64,000 bases of DNA from Stramonita haemastoma (GCA_030674155.1 CM060322.1:60545178-60609177), one strand, 5' to 3'. Counted from the first letter of the stretch, positions 39,093 through 56,825 are shown. Notes: generated from the sequence alone by a model not told the origin. Numbers and translations: made by a program.

Positions 39093-39534
39093 TCAACAAA
39101 CCGTGGGCCAGGCAGGCTTTGTGGGAGAGACAGAAGTTACCAGTGTCAGGGCCTGATGCTGTTTACCGTATTCATGAGCCCATTGAGTGAAGGTGATGTA
39201 ACCCAGGCAGACGAGGATTATCCCTATTTTTCTCTCTCTCTCTCTCCCCCTCCCCCACCTCCCTACACCCTGGGCCGAACCAGACTGGGGGTGCATTAGT
39301 ACAGCCGACACCACTGGAGGCGAGGGAGCGTGAAATGGCCTTTCTCCTTTATTAATTTCTCATCAGCAGAGAGTGGATGTTGTTGTTGTTTTTGTTGCTG
39401 ATGGTTGTGGCTGTTGTTGTTGTTGTTGCCACCGCTGCCACCTCTCATCATCTGACACCAGGTCAAGTGGTAGAGGTGTTAGAGTGATTATTACCTCGCG
39501 GAGACCACCCACATAGGCAGACACAGACAGACAG

Positions 39535-40055
<521 letters not shown>

Positions 40056-40425
40056 ACCTTCCTGCTCAGTTAGTCACCGCCATCACACTCTCCTCCCTCC
40101 CCCCCCTCCTCATCTCCGCTCCAGCTAGTACGAAGTGGCCAGTCAGGACAGTCCTTAAATCGGAAATCTCCGCTGGGACGTTAATTTAATCACAACAACA
40201 AAAGCCAAAAGCCGGTCAGTTGCCAAATGGAAGCAACCACAGCACAAGCATTAGACATCAGTCAGTTTCGGATGAAGAGATTGCAGCAGTCATGCAGAGT
40301 GCAGACCATGCTTGGGAGCCGTTAAGGTCAATTCCATTCCCTGATCTTTGAGTTGTAGCTTGTTGCGAGGCCTCCATGTTTTTCTATCAGTAATACACCA
40401 TTGGTCCCTACGAACATCATCTATC

Positions 40426-40840
40426 AATCGTAAAGAAGTGTTAAAGAGAAGAGTACAGGCAGCAGAGATGAGATGCTTCCGGAGACTCCTTGGCATATTC
40501 TATAGAGACCACATAAGCAACGGAGACGTGCATAACAGAATCCAGCAAATCATTGGTCTCTACGAAAATCGTAATCAATCAAAAAAATCAATCGTAAAGA
40601 AGCGTAAACTTAAATGGTACGGGCATGTCACAAGATCAAAAGGACTAGCAAAAACAATACTACAAGGCACTGTCCAAGGAGGAAGAAAAACAGGCAGACC
40701 AAAGAAGAGATGGGAGGACAACATCAGCGAATGGACAGGCATAGAACTCAACCAAATTTGGAGAAAGGCAGAACAGAGAGAGGAATGGAGGGAACTGGAT
40801 GTCAAGTCTTGGGGGGTGCCCCCACGGTCGCCAGACTAAG
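40426..40840 (+). pseudogene. LINE L8 (RTE-like?) C-terminal ORF fragment
   Basis: The frame SINRKEVLKRRVQAAEMRCF, RRLLGIFYRDHISNGDVHNR, KRKLKWYGHVTRSKGLAKTI, LQGTVQGGRKTGRPKKRWED, NISEWTGIELNQIWRKAEQR and [12 protein letters not shown] is the conserved C-terminal tail of a widespread molluscan non-LTR family. The catalytic core is absent. Its 3' end runs into (GATA)n, suggesting the tail seeded the microsatellite. Clade assignment is uncertain. 40053-40425 shows nothing I can assign. Confidence 0.7.
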
Positions 40841-40841
40841 G

Positions 40842-40919
<78 letters not shown>

Positions 40920-40999
40920 CAGACAGTCAGATAGATAGGTAGGTAGGTAGGTAGGTAGGTAGGTAGATAGGTAGGTAGGTAGGTAGGTAGGTAGGTAGG

Positions 41000-41070
<71 letters not shown>
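40841..41070 (+). repeat. (GATA)n/(GGTA)n microsatellite
   Basis: Blocks of GATA, then GTAG, then GATA directly follow the L8 3' end. Confidence 0.95.
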
Positions 41071-41071
<1 letters not shown>

Positions 41072-42029
41072 ATACACTGTTTAGAAGAGGTGATCTTGGG
41101 GAGATGAAGAACAGATAGTCCGAGCGCCAGATGGAAAAGCTTGTTTTGCGTCATAAAGTTTTTTTCTTTGGTGATTCTAACTGAGTTTTCATTGCTGATT
41201 TCAAATCTGATGGGGGCCAGACGCTAAACTTTGGGCATTTTTGTCTGGAAGTGAAAATCCAAGATGGCCGCCGTAGAATTAGAGTGAAAGATGTTGTGAG
41301 GGGTATCATGCATTTAAAGACATACAAAATCTACAAACTTGGCTAAATACCATGCAATGGAAGAAAAAGTAATCACACTTGATGAAATACATATCAAATA
41401 TTGGATAAAATGTGACACTCCACCACAAAATGAGTCGCTTAGCACATAATCCATTTTTCCGCTAGGAGCCATTAAAGGCAGGAGGGGGTGAGGTGGTCGA
41501 TTTTGAGATTTTGATTTATTATAAAACTATAGCACTTATTCTACCTTGTAGTAAAATATCAAGGCATAATTCTGTTTCCTTTTGTCTTTAAACGTGCTTT
41601 GAAAATAGCGAACCCCTCAATCTGACCACCTATTAGGATGCTAAAATTGTCCATTTCTCATTTTGACATTTCCTGCAGTCTATCATTTCAAATTGTAGTA
41701 ACTTTTGATAGAATTGTTCGATTTTCAGTCTGTTTTTTTCATGTCAATAATTAAAAATTTACCTCTAGTGAAATGCGATTCTTAATGTGGTGGAGCGTCA
41801 CAAATGGCTACTTCAGAGAAATCAAGATGGCCGCCATCTATGTAAAGTATTCACCAAGTTTTCAGAAATATGTTAATCCGCAATACACTTGAAAAACCGT
41901 AGTATTAAAATCACTTGAATTGTTTAATAGGGAAAAACACTGGAACACTCTCCAGTGTCTGCTGGTAGTTCTCACAGCAAGAGTGGCTAAAGGGCGTCTG
42001 AAGACAGTTCATGTATCCTCATAGGGTGG

Positions 42030-43892
42030 GACAACGACAGTCATTGGATTATTGTAAGCAAGTGTTCCTTCGCATTTGCAAAAGGCCATACAGATGGCAG
42101 ACAGTTTGGTGCAGGTACACTGTGCTGTATTGCATCCAGTTTTGCAGCTGCAACTGACCAGATCTAGCACGTCATCAGGAGCTGGCAGTTGATCATCAAG
42201 TCCAGGGGCTGGGCTGAGTGTTGACTGGTGTAACTGCCATCCCTAGTCAACAGGATCCAGCTCAGGAGGAGATGGCTCCCCTGCAGCTTGCCACAGCACA
42301 GCCTGAAAGTGTGCTCGTTTGATGTGGGCCTGAAAACTTGCCATCGTTGGAGGAAGGGGACTCAATTTCGGGGAATGTGTCTCTTTCCAGCAATCCTCTT
42401 CCTGAAAAGGTTGGCTCGAACGGTGTTCAGATTGGCCCCTGACTCGTCCCCATAGAGCAGATCAGTGAACTTAAGGCATGACTCAGAGATTTTCTGGAAA
42501 TGTACAGACATCTTCCCGAGCTTCAGCTCTTCAGATAATACTTCAAGCTTCTTGAGGACTGTCATCTTTCCAATTCCAGCAAAGGAAGAAACTGTGTCAC
42601 AACCAGTCAGTGCATGAGCTGCCAGCAGAATAGGCATTATGGTTGCATGCTTTCTGGTAACGTCGTTGACGCTTATGACATTATGTGTGGATGTGCACGA
42701 CTCGATAGTCAGAGTCATACTCTGGGACAGTCCTTAGGTCTTCATGCAGAGATGATGGGCCAAGATGACGAGTACATCGGTGCCATCAGAAACAACCCTG
42801 ATGTTCCTCTGTCCTAATGACGATTCGTTGATGACATGAAACACCATCAGCACATCAGCTTCTTCGTGATACAGAGGGGCTTGCTGAAGTCCAGACCCCA
42901 TGTGTATAGTGTTCGGGTCTGGCGCAATGATGATAACATAATATTATGTTGCTGGTGGAGGCTGCATGCTGCAAAGCCGATGTACGATCATTTGTATGAG
43001 TTGTTCCTTGTTGGCTGTGACTTTTAGCGTGACACTTTGCTGTGGCAGAGGAGACTCCGGTCAGGTTCTTCACACGACTAGTCCTCTTCTGACGGATGGT
43101 TCGACAGCATGACTTTGTGCTCAGTTTGTAGTATCTGTCGACGACCACATGTGACACTGGTGCTGAATGAACTCATCGCAAAATGCTGGAAACTGCAGCT
43201 GTGATGAAAGCCGAGACTTTAGCTGGAGCTGCAGGCCAAGGTACTGTCCCCAAAATTGCACAGCCATCTAGGATGACAACACTGGGAGGTTCTTGGTTGC
43301 GAACACCAGACAGAATCTGTATTTTGTTCTTCAGAGCAACCTTGCTAGTTGTCCTCATGTCACCATTCTCGTCAAAAAGGGCTGTAGGTTGTAGAGCTAG
43401 CTCATGGGAAAACAAGGTCTCAACAGAAATGGATTCCCTGGAAGTCGCCATAATGCCAAGAACGCGTTCATATATGAATTCAATGTTAATAGCTGTGTCC
43501 ACTTTAGAATGTTTTATAGTCACTTTCATGACTGCAGCCATGTTCTTCACTTTCTTTGTGAGCTTGAGGTGGAAACTGGCAGGCCATCCACCCTCAAACG
43601 CCCATTGTTCTGCAGCACCCACCTCTACTGCCTCATGGACATTGACAGTTGGGTCATCAATGACGCGGCCAGAAAACACGTTTATGAGGCCTGTGTCAGG
43701 ATGTTTGCTGGTGTCCAGGATGTCAATGCGGTAGACAGTGTCTCTGAATCTTTGCTTTGTCAGCAGCAGCATCCTTGATGCGTGTGTGGCGCTCTTCTTT
43801 GTGTGTGTTGACAAACTGTCTGAACACCCCCTTCTTTGATTTCCTGGAGGTAGTTCAATAGCTGGGTCAGCGTGCTTTGTAAAAAGGCCCAT
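42030..43892 (-). pseudogene. XPG/FEN1-like PIN nuclease with Cys8 tail, degraded
   Basis: On the minus strand the frame starts MGLFTKHADPAIELPPG (43892). It continues through TGLINVFSGRVIDDPTVNV and SVVILDGCAIL to a TGA at about 43170. The same frame then gives VSHVVVDRYYKLSTKSCCR. After a frameshift come HEEADVLM (about 42848-42868), SDGTDVLVIL (42763-42790), a TAA near 42734, then ALTGCDTVSSFAGIGK (42566-42610) and TDLLYG. EEAD, DGTD and GCDT...GIGK resemble the acidic active-site motifs and H3TH turn of FEN1/XPG nucleases. The tail SCSCKTGCNTAQC and CKCEG (42070-42165) has eight cysteines. The protein would cut structured DNA; this copy cannot be made intact. The exon 43576-43892 part is duplicated at 47411-47727. 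Confidence 0.65.
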
Positions 43893-43912
43893 ATGGCAAG
43901 GGTGGATTCATT

Positions 43913-43995
<83 letters not shown>

Positions 43996-44085
43996 AAGGA
44001 AACCATTTTTGAGCCTATCATCATCGTTATTGTCATCATCGTTGCACGCGCGCGCGCGCGCACACACACACACACACACGCACTA

Positions 44086-44144
<59 letters not shown>

Positions 44145-44514
44145 TCAACTAAGTACCTACAGAAAGGAACAATGTTCACGAAAATTAAAAGAACTAGTTC
44201 TGCTCCTAAGACGTTTCTGTTCTTCTTCAGAGAGTTCGTCAGTCTTTCTCTTTTTTAACAGACGCTGAATATGGTCTTTGGAACAATAATTTATGTGCTC
44301 ATACAGTTCTTGTGACACAGTATGAACTCTGCATCTTCTGGAAGCCTTTGACTGAGTCTATCATCTCGCTGCCGGCTTGCTTCCTGAAAATTACTTATCC
44401 GTGTAGATTCGATTAGAAGTGGGTTCTTTCTTTGACAGAAAAAAAACACTCCATGTCGGAAAATAAGAAATAGAGATCACATTAGTGTGTGTACTAAGAG
44501 TCACAGTAGTGAGA

Positions 44515-44622
<108 letters not shown>

Positions 44623-44867
44623 CCAGAATGATCGCATCACGACCTCACAAACGTGAAGATCTATACACAAGCGTTTAGATGTAGGGTGTAATGGCTGACT
44701 TCTTTAATATCAAAATATGCTTTGCATTCCCCCTCCCACCTCATAAATATCTCCTCCTCTCTCTCTACTCTCTCTTTCTACCCCCCTCCACCCAAATGAA
44801 TCATCAAGAATTCTCAAAACACTGAGCATAGTTTTATAAAACAGCTAAAAAAAAACCCATGCATAAC

Positions 44868-45030
44868 ATCTTGCGCACACGTTAAATCCTGTTCCGTTTT
44901 TCGTAAGAGTAGGCCATCATGTGCCGGTGGGAACAGATGACATTTACGAAACCGCATACACACGAGGACTGGATGTAAAAAAGCACAAGAGTGCTTATCC
45001 CATTATCCTCGATGTAAAAGAATAAAGTGA
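44868..45030 (+). repeat. SINE-A 3' half
   Basis: CATCTTGCGCACACGTTAAA, TGTGCCGGTGGGAACAGATG, GGACTGGATGTAAAAAAGCA, hairpin AAGCACAAGAGTGCTT and a (GTGAAA)n tail. Duplicated at 48703-48865. Confidence 0.85.
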
Positions 45031-45788
45031 AAGTGAAAGTGCTGCATGTGTTGGTGGATCACTGGCATCGCAGACTGATCTCTATTAACATTCCAATAGA
45101 TCTAATACCAGTAAACTACACTTATTTCAGTACTTATGGGTCCGGTGTTGAAGAGAGAAACACTCGTCTTTCATTTTCAGGCCATTAACACCTCGTGCGA
45201 CCTTTCGTGATGGTGTATTTGACGCTCAACTCTTTGTTTTCAGTACACATAGCAGGTGTGTCTAGCATCGTCTGCTAGCAGCGCATTCCTTAACAAGCGT
45301 AGTCCATATCAGATAGAGGGGAAGCAGGCCGCGCTGCGCATCTTTCGGCGCAGCCTGTAATATCACTGCGAGAGGCACTGTTAGCGTCGGCACCCCTGCG
45401 CGAATCTAGGTCGACTCATCCACGAGTCGCTCAGCCATCACTCTTGCATGAGAGGGGTGTGTATATTTGAACCAGCATAAAAAAGTTATGCCCATAAGAT
45501 ACAAGTTGGCCCCCGACTGATATGAAGTCTAGAGACCCTGAGGAAGCAGAATCACCAAAGAAAAAAACTTTATGACGAAAAACAAGGTTCTAGTACTTTT
45601 ACATAGACTGGCTCTCGGACTAAGACCGAAATTTGTAGATCGGATTGTCATCAGAAAAGTAACCATGTAATAGAGAGCGGTGAAACAATATGAACAACAG
45701 GATATCTATAGAGTACAAAGACAATGGGTCTAAATCCACAAAAGCCAATCAAGCAATCAGCCAGCCAGCCAGCCAGCCAGCAGCCAGC

Positions 45789-45842
<54 letters not shown>

Positions 45843-46339
45843 CCTGTAATATGGCGTAATCCTAGCTGCTGACTGACTGGATGGAAAGACGAAGGCTGTC
45901 TTTATGTCTTCAAGAGAGTAGCCACCAACAGCACCACTGACCAACAGAAAGTGGTCATCCAAAAACTCCATCGACAAACAGAAAGTGGTCATCCAAAAAC
46001 TCCATCGACAAACAGAAAGTGGTCATCCAAAAACTCCATCCAGAAACAGACAGCTAGCCGACAGTGACCTGACATGCCCTAAAAGTACACACTAGTCAGC
46101 TGACAATTACTACACATAACCTTAAGACTACACATCAGTCATCTGACAGAGACCTGACATGAAATGAAGAGTACACATCCATCAGCTTACGGTGACCTGA
46201 CGTGACATGTACAGGCAGGTTGTCCAGTGCACTGGTTGATGTGAGGGGCAAGGAATTTCAGCCAGGGCAAAGTGAGGACTTCTGGAACTTTTTCTGTACT
46301 GTACATGTTCAGCCACTTCTCACGACTGACCATGTCTGG

Positions 46340-46605
46340 TGTATTATATAGCATGTAGGGAATGGTGCTAACAACTTCACGCCTGATACAGCATGTAGGG
46401 AATGGTGCTAACAACTTCACGCCTAATACAGCATGTAGGGAATGGTGCTAACAACTTCACGCCTGATACAGCATGTAGGAATGGTGCTAACAACTTCACG
46501 CCTGATACAGCATGTAGGGAATGGTGCTAACAACTTCACGCCTGATACAGCATGTAGGGAATGGTGCTAACAACTTCACGTCTGATACAGCATTAGGGAA
46601 TGGTG
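46340..46605 (+). repeat. 40-bp minisatellite, ~6 copies
   Basis: Units are TACAGCATGTAGGGAATGGT followed by GCTAACAACTTCACGCCTGA. The same array in copy 2 is at 50178-50440. Confidence 0.88.
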
Positions 46606-47197
46606 CACACCTTGAAAAAACATCTTCTTTAACAATGATTTTCTCCTTTTTCTGTAATAACGAAAACATCACACAACATCAATATCTGATTTTTGGGGTG
46701 ACTCATGAAAGGCAGAACAGTGAGAGGAATGAGTGGAACTGTTGTCCAAGTCTCAGAGGTGCCCCCCACGGTTGCCAATCTTAAGGATAGATAAAATTAT
46801 CTAAAGCACGATAAACCTCAAGATATTGCACAACAATAGCTGTCATGGGGAAAAGGTCCAATGCGCACACCGAACTGAAAGTCTACTCTTTTGCCTTTTG
46901 AACGAATGTTGCAAGAGGGGACAGGTCTGTTTCTTGGGTGCCCCAGATGAGGAGATTTGAACGTCACTGAGAGTCCTGTGACTGGGTATTTCCACATAAA
47001 AACAGAGAAAATAAACCATCTGTGATGTCTGACATAAACGCCAGAAAAGCTTCCTTTCTGGCAGCCCAAGAGAAAGCACATACAAATTCATATAGTTTAT
47101 TATAGGGGTTAAGTAGTAACTAAAATATAAAAAAAATAAAAAAGAAAAGAATAAATACGCACGAAAAATAAAAGCTACAATACAACAAACAAAAATT

Positions 47198-47294
<97 letters not shown>

Positions 47295-47410
47295 AGAGAG
47301 AGAAGAGAGAGAGAGAGAGAGAGATCAATCTGACACTGAAAAATCCCACCTTTACCTTGGTGTATTCAATTTCAGAGTCCGTTTGAGAAGGCAACTACAC
47401 TCCTGTTTTA

Positions 47411-51194
<3,784 letters not shown>

Positions 51195-51266
51195 GAGAGC
51201 TTTGTCAATACTGCATGTTTGCTCGTGCGTCCTCTTTCAACTTAGGCCTCCATTGTGTAACATTAC

Positions 51267-51455
<189 letters not shown>

Positions 51456-51679
51456 ATTTATTTATTTATTTTATTTATTTTTTTAGTTCCTTTTGAGTTT
51501 ATTTTTTCGTTATAAGTTGTAACAATGTTGAAACAATATAATTTTTAGATGGGGTTTTCTTGATTAACTTGCTTGTTTCTTTGCTGCTTCATTTCTGTTA
51601 GTCTTTTTTTGTTGTTGCTTAAGTTGATTTTTTTTCTTTGTGTGTGTGTGGGTTTTTAAAAATTTAATTAAATTTTTTT

Positions 51680-51770
51680 TTAGATAGATGGCATGATGAA
51701 AAAAAAAAGCAAATTTATTGCTTACTCAATGTACCATCTAGAAAAAAATTTTTGATTTGATTTGATCTCT
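51680..51770 (+). repeat. LINE L9 3' end with (GATTT)n tail
   Basis: TTTAGATAGATGGCATGATG, CAATGTACCATCTAGAAA and TTTGATTTGATTTGAT match 63541-63625. Confidence 0.7.
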
Positions 51771-52037
51771 CTCTCTCTCTCTGTCTCTGTCTGACTGTCT
51801 GTCTGTCTGTCTGTGTCTGTGTCTCTCTCTCTCGCGATGTGTGTGTGCGTGGGCGCGTGCACGCGCGCGCGCGCGCGCGCGCGCGCGCGTGTATGTGTGT
51901 GTGTGCGCGCGCACGCGCGAGCGCGCATGATCTCCCAGCTGTCGGCTGTTCTTTTCATCCGCCTCAGCGGCTGTCGTCACTGCAAAGTATAGGGGTGTTA
52001 AAGCAAATATTAAACAGATCTTGTATGTGTGTGTGTA

Positions 52038-52096
<59 letters not shown>

Positions 52097-52125
52097 TTGT
52101 GTGTGTGTGTGTGTGTGTGTGTCTT
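51771..52125 (+). repeat. Compound microsatellites (TC, CTGT, CG/TG, TG)
   Basis: (TC)n, (CTGT)n, a CGCG-rich run at 51858-51890 and (TG)n at 52024-52122. 52126-52641 holds no feature I can support. Confidence 0.9.
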
Positions 52126-52641
52126 TTAAAAAATATCGTTCTTATCAATGCAAGCTCCTTTCTGTGTCGTAATTGCCCTTCATGAGATGATTAAAGCACT
52201 TTGCATTGTACTGAATTTCATTGAAATGAAAAGTCTGTCTGTGTGACGAAATCTCTATCTAAACTAACATGTCAAACCCCCACCTCCCACCTTCCCGTCC
52301 TAACACCCCTAACCCCCTATATCAAAAATATACCTCCCTCCCAACAAAAACAATAAGAATGATACACTCTCCCACACTCACAGCATGCCCCACAGAATCT
52401 ACACGATGAGGGAGTGGGGAGGGGGGGGGGAGGGGAAGTCAGCAAGTACAGATGGAACATGGGAGACAACTCAACTCGTGTGCTGGGGCAGTGGCGAAGA
52501 TGGCGTGACGGACACACACTGGCGACTCCAACAGCGCTTCCAGAAGCAACTCGAGAAGTGATGTTGGTCCTCCTCACACCATCTTCCTCCGGATGGGTCT
52601 GTGGGAATACCTAACAAAAAGCTGTGCCCACACAATTAGAT

Positions 52642-52926
52642 AAAGGTGTCCCATAATCTGTGTGGTCGTAGGGGAGCGAGGTATCAGAGACCTCAACTTC
52701 TCCAGGGGCCAGCATATTGAGGGCAGCGCCCATCTCCTCTCCCTCGCTGCTTTACTTTCCCTGACCCTAAAGAGGGCAGGTATCCATTGACAGCTGGGTG
52801 AACTGGGGGACTGTACTGAAGCCAAGGCGCGCAAACGGTCACCCATCCAACTGGTAATCATGCTCGATGCTGCTTAACTTGGCTGGGGGAAAGCGAGTGC
52901 TCTGACCACTGAGCTATCCCGTTCCC
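52642..52926 (-). repeat. SINE-B copy (full length)
   Basis: The minus strand begins GGGATAGCTCAGTGGTCAGA (tRNA-like head) and continues through a GCGCGCCTTGGCTTCAGTAC segment, a TACCTGCCCTCTTTAGGGTC-type segment and GCTCCCCTACGACCACACAG, ending in the ACACCTTTA motif. Confidence 0.85.
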
Positions 52927-53344
52927 AGCCACACAATTAGTGTTACATCAAAATATGAATGTCAACCTCTCCCTCTATCCTGCACTCTCCCCCCCCCCCA
53001 CCTTAACAATGTATACAATTTCTATCAATCATAAACTCCTTTTTTGAAGTTACAATTATCATTTTAACATTCGTTCAAATAGGCCGTCACACAGACATAC
53101 ATATAAACAAAACGTAACCTCCTACTGCCGTTTCAAATTCAACGCATACTTCACGTGTGCGCTCTTGCACTTAAAAGCTGACATTGTTAAAGAAGAGCAT
53201 TAAATAAATCATACATCTTGTTTGTTTTCACCCACACGCCTAAGTACCTGTTTGACCCCCAGACCCCCCCCCCCCTCCCCTCAGCCTCCCTCTCTCTCCT
53301 ACATTGTGTAAGGAGGAGTACGCCATCATCATAATCCGTGTGGA
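52927..53344. other. Unassigned sequence
   Basis: Contains poly-C runs at 52989-52998 and 53261-53273 but no gene or element I recognise. Confidence 0.4.
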
Positions 53345-53780
53345 GCCCTAATAAACGCGTGGTGCCCTAATAAACGCGTGGTGCCCTAATAAACGCGTGG
53401 TGCCCTAATAAACGCGTTAAGTTAAAGTTAGTTAAAGTCTGTACCGAGCCTAAGGCTCATCAGGCCGGTGCTTATCCCGGTTTCTGTGGCGTTAAGCGAC
53501 TGAGAGTCATAGACTCCCCCCTGGATAGGACGCCAGTCTATCGCAGGGTTAACCCCCAACACAAGGTTGGTACCCCTTTTACACCTGGGTGGGGTGAGAA
53601 AATAGCCGTAAAGTGCCTTTTCCAAGGGCACAGCGCCATAGCCGAAAGCTGGGATCGAACCCGCAACCTTTAGATTACGAGTCCAACGCCCTAACCACTA
53701 GATTACCGCGGCGGCCAATAAACGCGTGGTGCCCTAATAAACGCGTGGTGCCCTAATAAACGCGTGGTGCCCTAATAACG
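53345..53780 (+). repeat. 19-bp minisatellite split by a SINE
   Basis: Units GTGGTGCCCTAATAAACGC occur at 53345-53414 and again at 53717-53780, on either side of SINE-C. Confidence 0.85.
53415..53716 (-). repeat. SINE-C (tRNA-headed), inserted in the 19-bp array
   Basis: The minus strand begins GCCGCCGCGGTAATCTAGTG, with B box TTGCGGGTTCGATCCC. It ends in GTTAAAG-type repeats. AATAAACGCGT flanks both sides, but that is also the array unit. Confidence 0.75.
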
Positions 53781-53784
53781 CGGA

Positions 53785-53900
53785 CGGTGGACGGTGGCAG
53801 GATGGTTAAGACGTTCGCCTGCCAATATGTAAACCATGAGTTTCTGGGTTCGTACCCAGCCTCGCCCTTTCTTCCCAGTTTGACGAAAAAATCGAACTGA
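53785..53900 (+). repeat. SINE-G head, cut by the gap
   Basis: It has a tRNA-like GTGGCAGGATGGTTAAGACG with B box TCTGGGTTCGTACCC, ending at the N run. Confidence 0.5.
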
Positions 53901-54000
53901 NNNNNNNNNNNNNNNNNNNNNNNNNNNNNNNNNNNNNNNNNNNNNNNNNNNNNNNNNNNNNNNNNNNNNNNNNNNNNNNNNNNNNNNNNNNNNNNNNNNN
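53901..54000. other. Assembly gap (100 N)
   Basis: Exactly one hundred N, a conventional scaffold gap. The true gap length is unknown. (TC)n follows at 54001-54075. Confidence 0.99.
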
Positions 54001-54004
54001 CTCT

Positions 54005-54082
<78 letters not shown>

Positions 54083-54427
54083 GCAGGCACGCCCACACAC
54101 TCATACAGTGACAGGCATATCCTCTCTCTCTCCCTCTCCTCACCTCCCCCCCCCTTATCTCTCTCTGAGTACGTTTTACTTGTTTAATAATGGAATCGAT
54201 TTTGGTATAAAACTGTTCCTGTATCAGAGAGTTTTATGTTTGGGAACTCTGTAACATTTCTGAGTTGGGAGGAGCTCATAATATTTCAATAAAGCATGTG
54301 TATCATCACTCACAGTTTCTTCTGGCTTTTCCCCTATACGAGAATTATTCATATAACCCAGTGAGACTTTTTGTGTGCATCCACAATGTCGCCTCTTATC
54401 TGTACTTTTTTTATAATCAATGCAGGT

Positions 54428-54429
54428 TT

Positions 54430-54498
<69 letters not shown>

Positions 54499-54564
54499 TT
54501 CATGATCATCATCATTTAACATTATGATTATGATTATGATGATGATGATGATGATGATGATGAT

Positions 54565-54623
<59 letters not shown>

Positions 54624-54627
54624 AATG

Positions 54628-54681
<54 letters not shown>

Positions 54682-54830
54682 GAAGAAGAAGAAGAGAGAA
54701 GATGATGATGATGATGATGATGATGATTACCATCATCATTACCATCACCATCATCATCATTGTGATCATCATCATCATCATTGTTGTCGTTATTGTCATC
54801 ATTTTTCTTCTTCTTTTTGTAATTTTATCA
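54428..54830 (+). repeat. Trinucleotide arrays (TCA, TGA, ATA, GAA)
   Basis: Blocks of (TCA)n, (TGA)n, (ATA)n, (GAA)n, (TGA)n and (TCA)n in sequence. The TCA and TGA blocks are mutually complementary. Confidence 0.92.
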
Positions 54831-56051
54831 TCATGTGTTACAGTAGTGATTGATACTTATTAATACAAAATTTGTTTGGCTTGTAAGCTTCGTCACAACA
54901 TTAGCATGGGAGAACCAACTTTGCTCTCTTCTGCTTTTTTTTTTTTAATTGTAGGTAGTGTCCTCAGTGGATTTCACACTGTTGTTTTCTCCACTTTATA
55001 ATTAAGTTATATGTGTACTTTGCACACTACTTTGAACTACGACCCTCTTCCCCCTCCCCCTTTCCAGAAAGAACGTATTCAACTTGTGTAGAGTGCTACA
55101 GTGTGCTGTATTTTAAATGAACAAGGTCTGTCTGTCTGTGTACCTGTGGTTGTGGTCCAGTCTTTCTACAAAGAAAGCAGTTAAGGTCCCCATTGTCCCA
55201 GTTCAGGTGTCAAGCTTATCACAGTAGGCCTGTAGCCCCAGGGCTGGTGGCTCAGTCTTTGTCTTCTCCCCCTGTGTGGCCTGAGGCATTGTCATGGGGC
55301 AGGGCAGTCACAGGGGCACCCCTGTCCACTGAGACAGTCTGCATGGGATTAACATCTTCCTGCTTGCCACAGCCAGCTAGTCTTATTCAACAGGCTCGTG
55401 AGATCTTTCACTAGATGAACTGGACAGTTCTCTCCCCCCCCCCCCCCCCCTCCATCTTTTCTCTGGCGAATCAACAGTATAGTCTGAGACCTAGCTGTGA
55501 ATGAAGTTGTTTGTCAGTGGCTTCCTATGTGTGGTCAGCATTTCTCATTGGTCAGTTTTCGAATGTGGTGTTTGGTCAGTTGGAACTAGTATTCCTATGA
55601 CTAGGCAAAGCCAGTATAACAAAGTGGTGTGATCTCTGTATCATGTGTATAAGATACCAAGGAATTTGCAAAAGCATCTCATCTCTAATGCCTGTATCTT
55701 CCTTCCCTCTTTTCTTTCTTTCTTTTTTTCTGGCTTTCTTTTTTCTTTCTTTCTTTCTTTCTTTCTTTTCTTTCTTTCTGTTGACAGATATTATCGTTAA
55801 ACCCCCCCCCAAAAAAAAAAAAAAAAAAAAACCAAACAAAAAAAACACAACAAAAACCAAACAACAGCAACAACAACAAAAAAAAAGGGCCCAGTGTTTT
55901 TAGGCATCAGTGTTGCTGTGTCCTGCCATGCTGTAATGTTCAGAGGTCTGTCTGTCACCACACCCCATGTATATGTAAGAACAAAAAAGCAACACTTCTT
56001 CAAATAGGTGCCATTTCTTAAAAACAGAATATATTGGCCAAGTACTATTCA
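54831..56051. other. Unassigned sequence with simple repeats
   Basis: Contains poly-C at 55434-55451, (TTTC)n at 55705-55780 and a poly-A/CAA tract at 55803-55885. No gene is seen. Confidence 0.5.
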
Positions 56052-56195
56052 GCCTCTTTAGGGTTAGGGAAAGTAAATCAGGGAGGGAGAGGAGATGGGC
56101 GCCGCCCTCGACATGCTGGCCCATAGAGAAGCTGAGGTTCCTGACACCTCGCTCCCCTACGACCTCATAGGTTATGGGATACCTTTGCCTTTTTA
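56052..56195 (+). repeat. SINE-B, 5'-truncated
   Basis: CCTCTTTAGGGTTAGGGAAA, GGGCGCCGCCCTCGACATGC and GCTCCCCTACGACCTCATAG match SINE-B. Confidence 0.85.
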
Positions 56196-56379
56196 TTATT
56201 CAGTGGATGTTCAGTAGAAATTGTGAAAAGTCTTTTTTTTTTTTAAAGAATAAAACCAAAACGAAAAAGCTGAAAGTACACATCCCGAACAAGATCAACA
56301 TGCAGGTGTGCGCTTCACAGTTAGGTGTGAGGGGACATGCAGTGCATACATGTGTGATGTGTGCAAAGGCCAGCTTACC

Positions 56380-56460
56380 CTTGTGAATGTAAAGAAGCAC
56401 TTGAGTGCTTCTTCCATTCTCCTCGAAATAAAAGAATAAATAAATAAAACTAAGTAAAAA
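56380..56460 (+). repeat. SINE-A/L5-type 3' tail, solo
   Basis: GAATGTAAAGAAGCAC, hairpin AAGCACTTGAGTGCTT, TCCATTCTCCTCGAAATAAA and (AATA)n. Confidence 0.75.
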
Positions 56461-56488
56461 AAAAAAAAAAGAAAGAAATGACAGGACA

Positions 56489-56825
56489 GGATAGCCTAGT
56501 GGTCAGAACATTGCACTCGCAATTTGACAACCCCTGTTCGATTCCCGGTGGAGGAGATTTTTCTCCTGGAGTTAACATCAGTGCTGACTCCACTCACCCC
56601 AAAAGTCCTTCGGATGAGACTATAAACCAAGGCCCCATGTGTGAACACATGCAGAACATCTTACGCACACGTTAAATACTGTTCCGCTTTTCGTAAGAGT
56701 AGGCCATCGTGTGCCAGTGGGAACAGATGACATTTATAAAACTGCATACATGCGAGGACTGGATGTAAAAAGGCATGAGTGCTTATCCCATTATTAGAAT
56801 AAAATAAAAGAAATAAAGAAATAAA
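56489..56825 (+). repeat. SINE-A, full-length copy
   Basis: The tRNA-related head GGATAGCCTAGTGGTCAGAA contains an A-box-like promoter; GTTCGATTCCC (56536-56546) is the B box. The body has ACATCAGTGCTGACTCCACT, CCTTCGGATGAGACTATAAA, CACACGTTAAATACTGTTCC and GTAAGAGTAGGCCATCGTGT. The tail is GAGGACTGGATGTAAAAAGG, a slightly damaged hairpin and AAATAAAG repeats. Confidence 0.9.

Noticed and set aside
42614..43778. Plus-strand ORFs over the nuclease pseudogene
   Set aside because: They are antisense shadows; all recognisable motifs are on the minus strand.
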